Source: Plumapathes pennacea (lineage: Eukaryota; Cnidaria; Anthozoa; Antipatharia; Myriopathidae). Taken from it: a DNA stretch of 64,000 nt. Position 1 is the stretch's first letter; each line of letters opens with the position of its first letter. The DNA lies in contig OZ038463.1 of NCBI GenBank assembly GCA_964036295.1, forward strand, positions 29,127,069 to 29,191,068. The letters are read 5' to 3'. Below the pieces are notes generated by a model. It saw only the letters and a program-made list of their open reading frames with translations, was not told the DNA's origin and did not search any database. A program made the translations under genes and the position numbers. This document shows positions 31,846 to 41,148 of this stretch, one piece after another.

Positions 31846-32903
31846 TATTATATATGAAAGTTGTATTGAATATTTTACCGTAAATTGTCTCCAAGATCTG
31901 GGTGACAGTTCATCTTCTGTTCCTTGTCCAAGAACGATCCAGGCAATTCCATAAGCTACAATGCCGCAGACGTACGTGAAAATCGCTCTGTGAAAATATA
32001 TGTTAACCAATGGCCAATGCAATAGAGTCGACTCCTATAAGAATGACACTGGGAGCAGTTCCAACTGTCCGTTTTAGAGAGCTGCCTGTTTTAGAAAGAA
32101 TTCAGTTAGAGTAAATGACCGAAGAAACGGCAGGGACTGCTCCTACTAGGTGTCCGTCTTAGATGGGTGTCCGTTATGAGGGAGTTGGCTGCATTTTTTT
32201 TGACACCTACATACATACATGCCTTTATTGCGATTCATATGCCACTTGCACTTGCACTAGATCAGTTTGTAACTATTTTAAAATGATGTAAGTAAAAGTA
32301 TATTGCATTTTTAAGGAAAATAGCAAAAAGCTATTATATAAGTTACAAACATTAAGTCTCAATGTTTAACACTCAAGAAAAATGTTCAAACTATTAGTAC
32401 CTCAAAGTGTTGAGAGCGACGCACTCTTTCTGGCTTTGGGACAACTCTGTGATAATGGCGAGGTGACCAATCTCAATTAGCGCACATGTAATGGCTAGCA
32501 GACAAATCAATATAGTGTAGTAAACAACTTTAAGCCACTGCTGCGAGGAATCGTGACAGATGAAGCAAGGGGAAAACACTAAGGGAGTGCAAACTGCCAT
32601 TCCAATGGTACCAACCAGATGCCAAGCCTTCCTTCGTCCAAGACAACGTCCAAGTAGAGGCAGTGTCACATTATCGCTACAATATCCGACAAATGGGTTG
32701 AAGAAACCATCCACGACTTGGCCGATAAGAAATATCAGACCCACTTTACTGCCGGGTAGCTCGGCAACCTTGATCAGGAATATCAGCGCAAAGGAGAAAT
32801 ATATTTGCTTCATTAATTCATTGATAATGTGTCCAGAGCTCCAACAGAGTTTGCGCAAACAGGTGACGCTCTTTTGTCCTTGATGTCCCTCTTTTCGTGC
32901 CAT
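18620..32903 (-). CDS. MFSD12: MFSD12-like major facilitator transporter, gene 2 (complete, 13 exons)
   Basis: Paralogue of the gene ending at 17,824, in convergent orientation. Exons in transcript order: 32903-32401, 31987-31879, 31072-30974, 30762-30675, 29808-29716, 29193-29083, 27779-27520, 27134-27042, 26621-26529, 26136-25963, 21223-21129, 19188-19046, 18717-18620. The total is 1,959 nt, giving 652 residues and TAG. The ATG at 32,903 is chosen because only a short basic leader precedes SSGHIINELMKQIYFSF, the usual beginning of TM1. Motifs: GYCSDNVTLPLLGR, GRRKAWHLVG, GHLAIITELSQ, SLTRLIQDASYSYMPFYL, ALIEDNK. Longer than vertebrate MFSD12 (about 480 residues) because of an acidic/basic central loop (exons 5-7). 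Exon 1 is uninterrupted where gene 1 has an intron after GRRKAWHVTG. Endolysosomal cysteine or related transport is inferred from family. A further exon between 29,083 and 27,779 cannot be excluded. Confidence 0.92.
19418..19629. repeat. MITE with CACTTTCACAATCATGCGC termini
   Basis: Perfect ~19-bp terminal inverted repeats; the same family is at 26,718-26,942. Both sit in introns of gene 2. Confidence 0.72.
19827..20276. mobile_element. 450-bp MITE with ~40-bp terminal inverted repeats and TTAA target duplication
   Basis: TTAA at 19,823-19,826 and 20,277-20,280 flanks AGTGCACATAAGCCCAAAAA... and its reverse complement, with one visible mismatch in about 37 bp. TTAA duplications are typical of piggyBac-like (and Kolobok) elements. 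No coding capacity. It lies in intron 11 of gene 2. Confidence 0.82.
20773..21113. repeat. Dispersed repeat shared with 5,985-6,380
   Basis: Collinear with the earlier copy; here the right portion folds back on itself (AGACACGAGTGTTTTACG at 20,935, inverted at ~21,083-21,100). It ends 12 bp before the exon at 21,129 of gene 2. A 180-codon frame runs across it but shows no protein features. Confidence 0.6.
21259..21400. repeat. Tandem pair of GGTCCATA...GGACCG hairpin repeats
   Basis: Two ~80-bp units, each with a short inverted pair (GGTCCATA...TGTACGGACCG) preceded by TGATTGGT.AATTTACC-type sequence. The same hairpin sequence forms the outer arms of the palindrome at 25,458. Confidence 0.55.
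22557..22890. mobile_element. PIF/Harbinger-like MITE with TAA target duplication
   Basis: TAA|GGCCCCGTCCACACTACGCC at the left and its inverted partner GTGTGGACGGGGCC|TAA at the right; 334 bp; arms of about 40 bp with one visible difference. TAA duplications and GG...CACAC termini suggest PIF/Harbinger; this is inferred from ends only. Confidence 0.8.
25458..25744. mobile_element. Nested palindromes: TAA-flanked MITE inside a GGTCCGTA foldback
   Basis: Outer arms 25,458-25,502 (GGTCCGTACTGTAAGTTATG...) and 25,702-25,744 are inverted copies. The inner element 25,534-25,700 has AGGCTGGTTCACACG termini, TAA on both sides, and an interior of (GCAAGC) repeats. Confidence 0.75.
26718..26942. repeat. 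MITE with CCCTTACACAATCATGCGC termini
   Basis: The left CCCTTACACAATCATGCGCA pairs with the right TGCGCATGATTGTGAAAGGG. Contains a 29-bp poly(A) run near 26,836. Confidence 0.72.
27790..28050. repeat. TIR element abutting exon 7 of gene 2
   Basis: AAAATTTTGAGCCCTCAATA at the left, inverted at the right; a second inner pair GTGCATTGTGGGAAG/CTTCCCACAATGCAC. Its left end stops about 10 bp from the exon 7 acceptor at 27,780. Confidence 0.72.
28098..28339. repeat. TIR element, family with the copy at 3,627
   Basis: AAAAGGTTGTCCAGTC at the left and CTGGACAACCTTT at the right, with TGTCACGTGACGACC and GGTCACGTGATAGC inside. It lies next to another TIR element (27,790-28,050) and a TA microsatellite in intron 6 of gene 2. 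Confidence 0.68.
28491..28748. repeat. Inverted repeat with ~110-bp arms
   Basis: ATTATGTAGAAAACGTGCTA...ATAAGGAAATAAAGAACAAC is repeated in reverse complement at 28,655-28,748. The centre carries TACTTACTGGTTTCGAAAGA, which recurs near 29,050 as TTCGAAACCAGTAAG. Confidence 0.65.
29378..29645. repeat. Foldback MITE with ~110-bp arms
   Basis: GAGTTCCGGCTTTTTGTTGG...AATATCCGCCATTTTGCA and its reverse complement, joined by a 40-bp spacer. Intron 5 of gene 2. Confidence 0.72.
30129..30250. repeat. Palindrome with ~50-bp arms
   Basis: GTCACGATTTCACCAATCAC...GATGGGTCATAA is inverted at 30,202-30,250 with about four differences and a 23-bp AT-rich loop. Confidence 0.7.
30529..30619. repeat. Perfect 38-bp-arm palindrome
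   Basis: ATATGCACGGATAATTGTCC...CTGTTCC at 30,529-30,566 is exactly inverted at 30,582-30,619, with a 15-bp loop. It lies 56 bp downstream of the gene 2 exon 4 donor (30,675). Confidence 0.85.
31505..31626. repeat. 11-bp minisatellite
   Basis: About 11 copies of TTAATAACGCC with occasional C-to-T variants, in intron 2 of gene 2. Confidence 0.95.
31797..31849. repeat. (ATT)n microsatellite
   Basis: About 17 units with one interruption (ACT), 30 bp from the exon 2 donor of gene 2. Confidence 0.93.
32028..32197. repeat. Repeat with GACTCC...GGAGTT termini
   Basis: TCGACTCCTATAAGAATGAC at the left and GTCCGTTATGAGGGAGTTGG at the right are imperfect inverted copies; internal GTCCGTTTTAGAGAGCTGCC repeats the theme. 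Probably a Tc1/mariner- or pogo-type MITE. Confidence 0.5.
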
Positions 32904-33870
32904 TTCCTGTGTACAATTATAGAGCAGTTTTCGAATTACTTACTAAACTAATGGAGTACCAAAGTGAAAACGTCACATTTTTTTTCTGAAATAATGGATT
33001 TTGTCCAACAATCTTCGGAATGGCCTATCTGAGAAAAGTTCACACACAAAAATTAGCTCTTTATGGCATTGAACAGCTGAGATATAGACTTTTAAAGTTC
33101 AAATTTCTTCATACTAAAACCTCTTATTTGGTGTCGGTTCCTTTGATTTGAAACTGACGTTAAATGAAAGAGTTTATTATGGGACCATCTGGAACTTTAT
33201 ACTTCTGTATCTTGCAGCAGTTGTGTATATCGCTTGATGTGCTTTAGAAGTTAGACGGAAAGGTTTGTAAAATGATGACGTTACACTTTAGAATTATCAC
33301 AAAGGCTGCAAGCGATTGGTTTTACTTTGAAGAAAATAATGCCAATAAACAGTGTGATAAACAGCATATTTACTTGCTTTCTTGGGTATTGAGCAGATTG
33401 CAATCGTTTTTTTTTTGTTTTTTGTTTGTGATTGTCACAGAAGGTTGCGCGCCAGACTTGTTTGGATTACTCGAAAAGCGTAACAAAGGTAAAACAAAAC
33501 AGTTATATTACGATGATGTAGTCTCATTATGCCCACATGTTTTACCGGTATTGATTAATCACGTCCAGTTTGTGCTCTGTTGAGTAAAGTAAGGTTATAA
33601 TCCATTGATAAAAGTAAGTCTAAATTATGTTAGCCACACTTTACTCTGTGACAGCTGTTATCTTATCCATAGGAGGTAATTATTGCTCGCGGGGGCCTGG
33701 GGCCCACGAGAGCTTAAAAATGGGAATTTTTTATTTTTTTTCCGTTTTGTGGGTCGAGAATCAGCACACGGTGATTGGTTCATATTATCACGTGCTGGGC
33801 GATGACGTAATTGACTTCGCTAAACAACTCGAGATGTGGCCAGTGAATTGCTCGTTACTTGTGTGTAAAA
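32904..33870. other. Upstream of gene 2: no gene seen
   Basis: Presumed promoter side of the minus-strand transporter gene. No clear TATA box or conserved element stands out; only short unsupported frames occur. Confidence 0.5.
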
Positions 33871-33871
33871 G

Positions 33872-35117
33872 TTAACTGCATCCCATCCAAACTCAAAGCC
33901 ATTTGGCTCTGTGGAATTTGCACGGATAAACTGGATTTTCGGGAACGATTTTGGCTCGCGTTCACCGCGGAAGCTTTGAGAATAGCCGTAAACAAATATT
34001 TGATGGTACCGCTGTCGCCGATAAATATTTAGTCCCGACGAAACTTTCTGTGGCGACACGAAATACTTTTGGGAAGATAACAGGGCGAAAACAGAAACCA
34101 AAGCTACGGTGAGCTTTAGCCGTAAAACAATGACGCTTTATGCTTTACTCTGTACACGACATCTGTTGCCTCATAAAATTCTTCTGCGTATCGTACATTG
34201 CCTGTTGAAGTGTTTCTTTCATTCGATCATGTAGCCTTTGTTTCGCAATGGTCAGTGAATACCAGAAATGAAAAATACACCGAAATAATTCTGAGGATTG
34301 AGTTTGCAGTCACAAATGGACGGAAAAAAATGTGAACAAAAGCGCAATAATATTGTAGACATCTCTCGTGTGACATTCCTCGCTGTCAATTTTATATTTG
34401 TTACAGAGCACGAATACTCGAAAGCCTGATAGAAAGAAACGTATTGAGTTAATAAAAGAAAACACATAAGTAGTGAAGCGAAAAAGTAAACTGCATCCCA
34501 TTCAAATTCAACGCCATTTGGCTCTGTGGAATTTGCACGGATAAACTGGATTTTAGGAAAAGATTTTGGCTCGCGTTCACCGCACAAGCTTTGAGAATAG
34601 CCGTAAACAAATGTTTGATGGTACTTCTGGGGTATTGCAAATATCTCTGTCGCCGATAAGTATTTAGTCCCGACGAAACTTTCTGTGGCGACACGAAATA
34701 CTTTTGGGAAGATAACAGGGCGAAAACAGAAACCAAAGCTACGGTGAGCTTTAGCCGTAAAACAATGACGCTTTATGCTTTACTCTGTACATGACATCTG
34801 TTGCCTCATAAAATTCTTCTGCGTATCGTACATTGCCTGTTGAAGTGTTTCTTTCATTCGATCATGTAGCCTTTGTTTCGCAATGTTCATTAAATACCAG
34901 AAATGAAAAATACACCGAAATAATTCTGAGGATTGAGTTTGCAGTCACAAATGGACTGAACACACTGTGAACAAAAGCGCAATAATATTGTAAACATCTC
35001 TCGTGTGACATTCCTCGCTTTCAATTTTATATTTGTTACAGAGCACGAATACTCGAAAGCCTGATAGAAGAAACGTATTGAGTTAACAAAAGAAAACACA
35101 TAAGTAGTGAAGCGAAG
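33872..35117. repeat. ~620-bp direct tandem duplication
   Basis: Copy 1 33,872-34,485 and copy 2 34,488-35,117. Both contain ACTGCATCCCAT.CAAA, ATTTGCACGGATAAACTGGA, TATTTAGTCCCGACGAAAC, GCCGTAAAACAATGACGC and TCATTCGATCATGTAGCC. The minus-strand frames in the two copies diverge by frameshift, so I do not call genes. A diverged third copy is at 36,478-37,085. Confidence 0.82.
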
Positions 35118-35537
35118 GCTGGATTAATCGTGGCCTCTGATTAGAAATATGAGTCAAGGTCAAACTGTCATAATCGATTGTGCATAAAAAGATATGTCAC
35201 GCATATGAGTGTTGTAATAATAATTTTTAGTTTAATCAAGGTGTCAAAAGAGATATTTTTATGGTGAGAAATTGGAAGTCTCTCTTGGGAGTTCCGCTCT
35301 TGTCCCCTACTTTCCATTTTATATTCTGGTCTCGACCCAACTCACGCCGCGAGCTCACTGGCAAGGCCAGTCTAGTTTATAATATAATTTCCATCGAATA
35401 GGACTCAGTACACCATTCAAACATTATAAAAGCTGATAGCGATTATAGTGACTCTCGCAGTTATAAAGCAACTAAAGTAGCTAAACGGGCTTCAATAAAT
35501 AAATAAACGGGCTTCAACAGGACCAGCTCTCCCATGC

Positions 35538-35618
35538 GGCTTCACAGCTCAATGGTTAGAGCGTCGCACCGACCCGCATTATCGCGAAGGTCACAAGGGT
35601 TCGATTCCGGTTGAAGCC
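35538..35618 (+). repeat. tRNA-derived SINE head
   Basis: GGCTTCA and TTGAAGCC form a 7-bp acceptor-like stem. CAGCTCAATGGTTAGAGC is a good A-box/D-arm and GGGTTCGATTCC a good B-box/T-loop. The anticodon arm is not canonical (TCGC/GCGA closing a 14-base loop), so it is a tRNA-like pol III element rather than a tRNA gene. Confidence 0.65.
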
Positions 35619-35639
35619 CGTATTTTTGCCCGTGCTTAT

Positions 35640-36178
35640 CCTTGCAACTGCATTGGTTCATAACTGTGAAGGTCACTCAGTCACAGTCATTATATATGTT
35701 CCGTAGCTCACAATCATATATGTGATTCCTCATGTATACCCTATCATCAAGAAAGCTCTTACAAAGTAAACAAGCTACTCGTGATTATATGGGTTTTGTA
35801 ACGCAATCAGAAACTATCTTACTCTGAATGGAAAGTGATTATGATCGCTGCCGCGTCGTTTCAATGCTTGATCATGCTTATCAGTTCAAGGACTATTTAG
35901 AACTTTCAAAATGTATACTTTACAGATATCATATTGCAAATTTCATCACGTCATTTGAGTTATATAGTGTCGATCAACTGACTTCCATGATATGTGAAAC
36001 TAAATGACAAATACCTTAGTTTTCGATCTTGCTTGGGTTAGAAGCTTGTCATCTATTTTCACAAGACAGTGGTTTGAGCTGGCACGGCTGGCGTAAGCTA
36101 GTTCTCGCCTGTTATTTGTTTCCTAAATGCTTTGTACGATCGGTATGCAAAATTGATTTTGCAGCTATTGTCCTTGAG

Positions 36179-36221
<43 letters not shown>

Positions 36222-36477
36222 TAAAATCACAACTATCTCACTGTAGTTGCTAGCCTGGGGGGAAATAGGAAATCAATCAATTATCTCTCATACTACTCAT
36301 AACGCATTTTTTCTGTTAAATATTACTTTCTGGTGGAAAAGGAATTTTGCCCCAAAGGAAAGTTGTGACGACTTTTACTCTGTTTGTCCAACGGTATCTT
36401 TCTTTGAAATTCTATGTTGCATACTGAGCAAAATATTTTAAAGAATGATCAGTTTTAATTTGACTTAATTTAAAATT
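35640..36477. other. Intergenic, no gene seen
   Basis: AT-rich sequence between the SINE and the third 620-bp-type unit; no coding or RNA features recognised apart from the TA microsatellite. Confidence 0.5.
36183..36219. repeat. (TA)n microsatellite
   Basis: About 18 dinucleotide units. Confidence 0.95.
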
Positions 36478-37085
36478 ATTTGCTCTGTGGAACATGTACG
36501 GATAAACTGGGTTTTAGGGAACGATTTTGGCTTGCATTCTTAAGTTCACTGTCATAGCCGTAAACAAAATAGTGTTTGATGGATTCGATTATATTTAATG
36601 GATATCGCTATAAGATTGCAAATAACTCTGTCGCCGCTAATTATTTAGTCGCGACGAACTTTCTGTGGCGACTCGAAATACCTTTGGGAAGATACCAGGC
36701 CGAAAACGGACACCAAAGCCCTGACAAACTTTAGCCGCAAACACTGATGACTTTAATATGCTTTACACTGTACACAACATCTGTTGCCTCGTACATACTG
36801 TAGCTGTTTTGTAAAGTTTTTTCGCCGAAAGTATATCCGTTTTCGCGACGAAAATATCCATTCTCGCGGTTTAAGACTCTACACAACGCTTCTCTGTGAA
36901 TGTATTGCATGTTTATGCTGCGCGCGAACGTGACAGTTTTCAAAATGCTTCGGCTTTCGTACAGTGCCTGTTGAAATATTTCTTCCATTCGATCATGTAG
37001 CCTTTGTTTCGCAGTGGTAAGTGTAGTCTAGAAATGAAAGATACATCGAAACAGTTTCGTGTTACTTTCCTCGCTGTCAATTTTA
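36478..37085. repeat. Diverged third copy of the ~620-bp repeat
   Basis: GTACGGATAAACTGGGTTTTAG, TCGCCGCTAATTATTTAGTC, TTCGATCATGTAGCCTTTG align in order with the units at 33,872 and 34,488, with about 100 bp of unrelated sequence inside. Confidence 0.65.
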
Positions 37086-37850
37086 TATCCGTTACAGTCC
37101 CAGGAAGTTTTCCTGAAACTTTCATGAGTTTCAAAATTTTGTTCAAAATCGCCCGTTTTGGGCAAGAAGCATGGGCTATAGCCTTACATTTTTTCAAAAA
37201 TTGGCCATTTTGGGGTTAAATTTGAAAACTTTCCAAACTTTCAAGAACTTTTCATAATCGCATGAAATGTCCAGGAAATGTTCCTTGGACAATAACGCGA
37301 AATAAATATATAATCATTGGAGTCTCAATTGGACTTTGGAATTTGAAATTTGGAATATTGAAATTTGCTAATTTGCTAATTTCTCGCTTTCTTTTTTTCA
37401 ATTAGAAAATACGCTACAATGGCGGACAAAATGTGTTGACACATACTTTAAAATTTCGTACTTTAAATTTTGATCTGAACATTTTTAGGAAATTTTGCCC
37501 CAAAAAGGCAGCTACTGTACCCAAAGAAAGTATTGGCTTATAAAGCGGTTATAATAAGTGGTAGGCCATGAGATATTAGCATCGTCCGCACCACTATGTT
37601 CCGTTATAACTCATAAATAGGGACAAACAGCACAGTGTGCGATTGCATCGTTCAAATTCGTCCATTTTAAACTGATGCGGATTTGTTTGTAGGATTGCTA
37701 AGCGGAAACGCAGTTTACATGCAGCGATGATATTGAGGTACAGCAAAAAAAAAAAAAAAAGAAAAAAAAACAGTGCAAGTTTCTTCTAACAACCCCAAAT
37801 AACCCTAACTGTATTAGGCGCAAGGTTGCACCATAAAGGTCGAACTGTCG
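37086..37850. other. Intergenic, no gene seen
   Basis: AT-rich, with a poly(A)-rich tract at 37,744-37,769. Nothing coding is supported. Confidence 0.5.
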
Positions 37851-38611
37851 AATTCAAGCAATGTGTTTTTGCCGAGTGCAAACCACACTTTCAAAACAAA
37901 AACAGTCTGTGACTACGGGTTATTTACACAAAGATCAGTCCTATCGTTTGCTTCTATTAAAACTCTTCATGTTTCCACATTTACTCCCTCTGTTGTTGCG
38001 TGATGCACCGTCCTCGTGCTACTTTGTTTCCATGGTAACGGGTCTAAATATAACGTAAAGCTCCTTAACAACTCCTTCGTAAGATAACGTATGTTTATGT
38101 AGAAAATGTTGTTCCTCAATACTTCCGGACTGTGGTCTGAAATGAAGGTCTTGTCTGCTTTGCAGTTAGGGTCTTTGTTTTTGTTTTTGTTTTTTTGCTA
38201 GATTTTATGAACTACTAAATATTCATATATGATTCAGATCGAATTTTTGGATGGAGCGGATATGGATTCTTGTTTGTAAATTTTGAGACTATTGATATCT
38301 GCTGGACCTAAAATGACATTTCCGACGGATATTAGTAATCAACTCAAGTTTCATTGAAAATACCTGTGTCGTTTTGCCACAGAGGCTACGCGAGCGGCAA
38401 GTCAAATTTCAAAGACCTACCTGGAAATATATATTTATGCTTCTTCTTGACTGCAGGAGAAGGAAATTTTATAGCCTTTTAGCCAGTATTTCTGGGCAAG
38501 TCACCACTAAACGTTTGCTTGAGACTGGACTGGTCGTTTCGTAGCTTTATTGCAGCAACACCATAGTAACTAACTCAGGCTCCAAATTAATTTATTCACA
38601 AAACATTTCCA

Positions 38612-38751
38612 CAATACGAAAGCGGAAAAGGTAAACAAGCGCGTGAGATATAACCCGCTCCTATTTAGTCCAAATATGATACAGTCCAGACACGAATTGC
38701 GACATAAAACAATTCTGAAGACTCGGTGGCGACGGTATATTTAAAGGTTTG
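38612..38751 (+). promoter_or_regulatory. Crystallin-type promoter/exon-1 copy A without coding exons
   Basis: Matches the copy at 49,011-49,150 closely: GAAAGCGGAAAAGGTAAAC, CCTATTTAGTCCAAATA, a leader with TTCTGAAGACTCGGTGG, and donor GGTTTG|GTAAGT at 38,751. The proximal TATA box is degraded (TATGATACAG). Homology to the crystallin first intron continues for roughly 600 bp, but no crystallin coding exon follows before 41,000. Confidence 0.5.
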
Positions 38752-38805
38752 GTAAGTAAGGCGTAGAACTAGCCTATAATTCAGTTGCTTCTAAATCCGT
38801 GGTGC

Positions 38806-38833
38806 GGGGGGGGGGGGGGGGGGGGGGGGGGGG
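38806..38833. repeat. Poly(G) tract
   Basis: 28 consecutive G, 55 bp after the copy A splice donor. Confidence 0.95.
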
Positions 38834-40066
38834 TTTGGCAGAAGATGACGGAAGAAAGGTATAGTACATCAGAAATAACGAGTGTCCACATAGCACGTGG
38901 AACAAGAACTGTAACTACTTTATTACATTATTCCATATCTGAAAATTAATCCTATTTGATTTCGCAAGGAACCGCACTCCAAAGAAATTTGGACTAAACA
39001 CAGTAAAAATTGTGGTACGAGCCACCGTTTAGGGTACAGATTTTTAGGCTTTGAACTGAACATTAGCAAACGCATAACCCTCTAACAACTGCTTTGCTAT
39101 TATTTCCTCTTATTTCTGTGGTTTTCGCTGCTTAGTGTGTAGTTTTTAGGAGTTTTGTACTGATGTTCAACAGGCTGTTTAATTTGTATGGTCCTAAGGC
39201 ATAGCATTTTTGACTTTAAAACGTGAATTAATATAGTTGTACAGTCTCGATGATTTTTTGTTTTCTACACCGTTGTATTGTGTAGAGATGCGAGGATGAT
39301 GATCGCCAAGCGAAGTACAAGTTACGTGCTTAACTTTAGTCGGGTGTCTCGTATAAAAGTTAGTTACCACAGGTAATCACAGTGATCATTCCATTTGCAC
39401 CAGTGATCCAAAATAATTATGCTAATGAGTTGAAATCAAGAATCGGTGGAAAGCTTTAACGACTGCCTGTTGTTTCTTGACATTGTGTTTTAACATATGA
39501 AACATGCATGTACTTGAATAAAGTTGATGTTCAAAAAGATTTTTTTTAAGGATTGTTCGCTTTACAATAAACACAGAACTCGTGCGGTCTCACACATATA
39601 TTGTTTATGAAAGGCTTGTTTTTATGTATGAATGTGACTATAATTTAGCTTCTCTGGTCTGTCGAGCCATACAACGACTCAGTTTCTTGTCGGGATGTCC
39701 AGCATTTGTTCGTCGGCCCGCCTAGTTCATTTTCTAATTCGATATCTAATATATTTATCCATCCCTGTTGTGATAGAAGACTGGTAGTATAGAAATCTTG
39801 CTGTAACACTTTTGCCTGTTTTAGCATGATTATAAGTGGGTTATACTTCAGTCCGACTCTACAACAGGTCGACGTTTATTTTAGCATCACTATGGTCTAC
39901 TATAAACTAATACTTTTGAGCAATTCCAGTTGTTCGATGTGGATTTTTTGCGCCCTCAGAGCAAATAGCACTCGAACAGTATAAACTATCAAAAATATCT
40001 TTGAGGCGCGTGATTAGTGTCAGGTGTCAGCTAATTAAAAAAGACGGAACTTTCAGCTTCTCAGTG

Positions 40067-40809
40067 GCTGTGGTCACACTAGAAAGTTAAATCACGATTT
40101 AGCAGTGCTTAATCGCGATTTAGCCAAAATCTGTGTGTGACCGTAAAAACTGCCCAGTGGAAACCGCACTGATTAATGTTGTAAAGTGATATCGAAAGCG
40201 GCTTAGTTGAAAGAAATAACTCTCGTTCTAAATCATCTCAAAAGTACGATTTAAAAGGTGATTTATCTAACTCTTGTTCCATGAACCAATCGCACGCTTC
40301 ATTGAATTGCCGACGTCAGCCCCCGTATTGATCGTAATCATGCATCACAACTCACTTTTATCAGTTTCTGCACTTTTTTCGCAACTTCTCTTAAGATGTC
40401 CGATCGACCTCCGTTTAACTTTAACGTTCCAGCAGATTCGGAAAGCACTATGATGTGCAAGCCAACAACCAGCCTTCTCCTCCGTTCCCTCTGGAGCATG
40501 AGCATCCTGATTCTTTTCAGTCGTCTGGATCGGGCTTTCCATATTAATTTTCTTAGCAAAACAAGGCAAAGAGACCGATGATAACGTTTGCAAAGGCCAA
40601 AGTTTTTACTACTCCAAAGTTCAGATGCTGCCCTTTCAGAACGTGTTCTATTTCATTTTATCTAATCGGATTAGGAAGTTAGCTGTCATCTTTGATACAT
40701 TCAAGAGAGCACGAATGCCGCCTCTTCTAAATCACGATTTATCTTGCGGTTTCCTTGATCAAGATTTAGGGTGCAAAATCATGATTTAGCTTTCTAGTGT
40801 GACCACAGC
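40067..40809. mobile_element. 743-bp TIR element with a paralogous empty site
   Basis: Left GCTGTGGTCACACTAGAAAG and right CTTTCTAGTGTGACCACAGC are perfect inverted repeats of about 20 bp; CAGTG flanks both sides. The equivalent position in unit B (41,143-41,150) reads CTCTCAGTGTGAACTG, with a single CAGTG and no element. GG...TCACAC ends resemble PIF/Harbinger termini, but the 3- or 5-bp duplication is not the usual TWA. Minus-strand frames at 40,338-40,593 are not recognisable. Confidence 0.82.
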
Positions 40810-41148
40810 CAGTGTGAAATGTGCGTCACAAGTTTGTTATTGATGTGATGTTATCAGCTGAAAAACAACGAAAACAATAGAAAAATATTGGACGCTCCCA
40901 TTCACAAAGACATTGACGATCACGCGATAAAAACTGTTCAGTCATATCATGACAGTGAAAAGTGTGTCTTATTTTGTTAATATTTCAGAAACAATTAAGG
41001 CAGCAGTTGTTCGATGTGAATTTTGTGCCCTTAGAGCAAAGAACACTTGAACAGTATAAACAAACGGCGAATAATTCTTTCAGCCGGTTGATTAAGTGTC
41101 AGGTTTCATCTAATTAGCAAAGCCAAAGACGGAACTTTCAGCCTCTCA

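Larger units (their letters stand above)
38380..39880. repeat. Crystallin-locus unit A body (duplicate of unit E)
   Basis: Collinear with 48,755-50,235. Blocks include CTACGCGAGCGGCAAGTC, the copy A promoter, TGGTTTTCGCTGCTTA, ACTTTAGTCGGGTGTCTCG, and GGTTATACTTCAGTCCGACT at the end. No coding sequence found. Confidence 0.75.

Noticed and set aside
31774..32022. Isoleucine-rich minus-strand frame
   Set aside because: The (I)n stretch is translation of the (ATT)n microsatellite; only 31,879-31,987 is a real exon of gene 2.
33820..34736. Minus-strand frames beginning MVSVFALLSSQKYF in both 620-bp units
   Set aside because: The shared start reflects the duplication; the frames diverge after a few dozen codons by indels, and no domain is visible.
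35538..35618. Functional tRNA gene
   Set aside because: The anticodon arm cannot be folded normally (14-base loop), and surrounding sequence looks like a SINE body.
40338..40593. Possible transposase or Myb-like protein in the 743-bp TIR element
   Set aside because: Two overlapping short frames without recognisable motifs; kept only as a question under the element itself.
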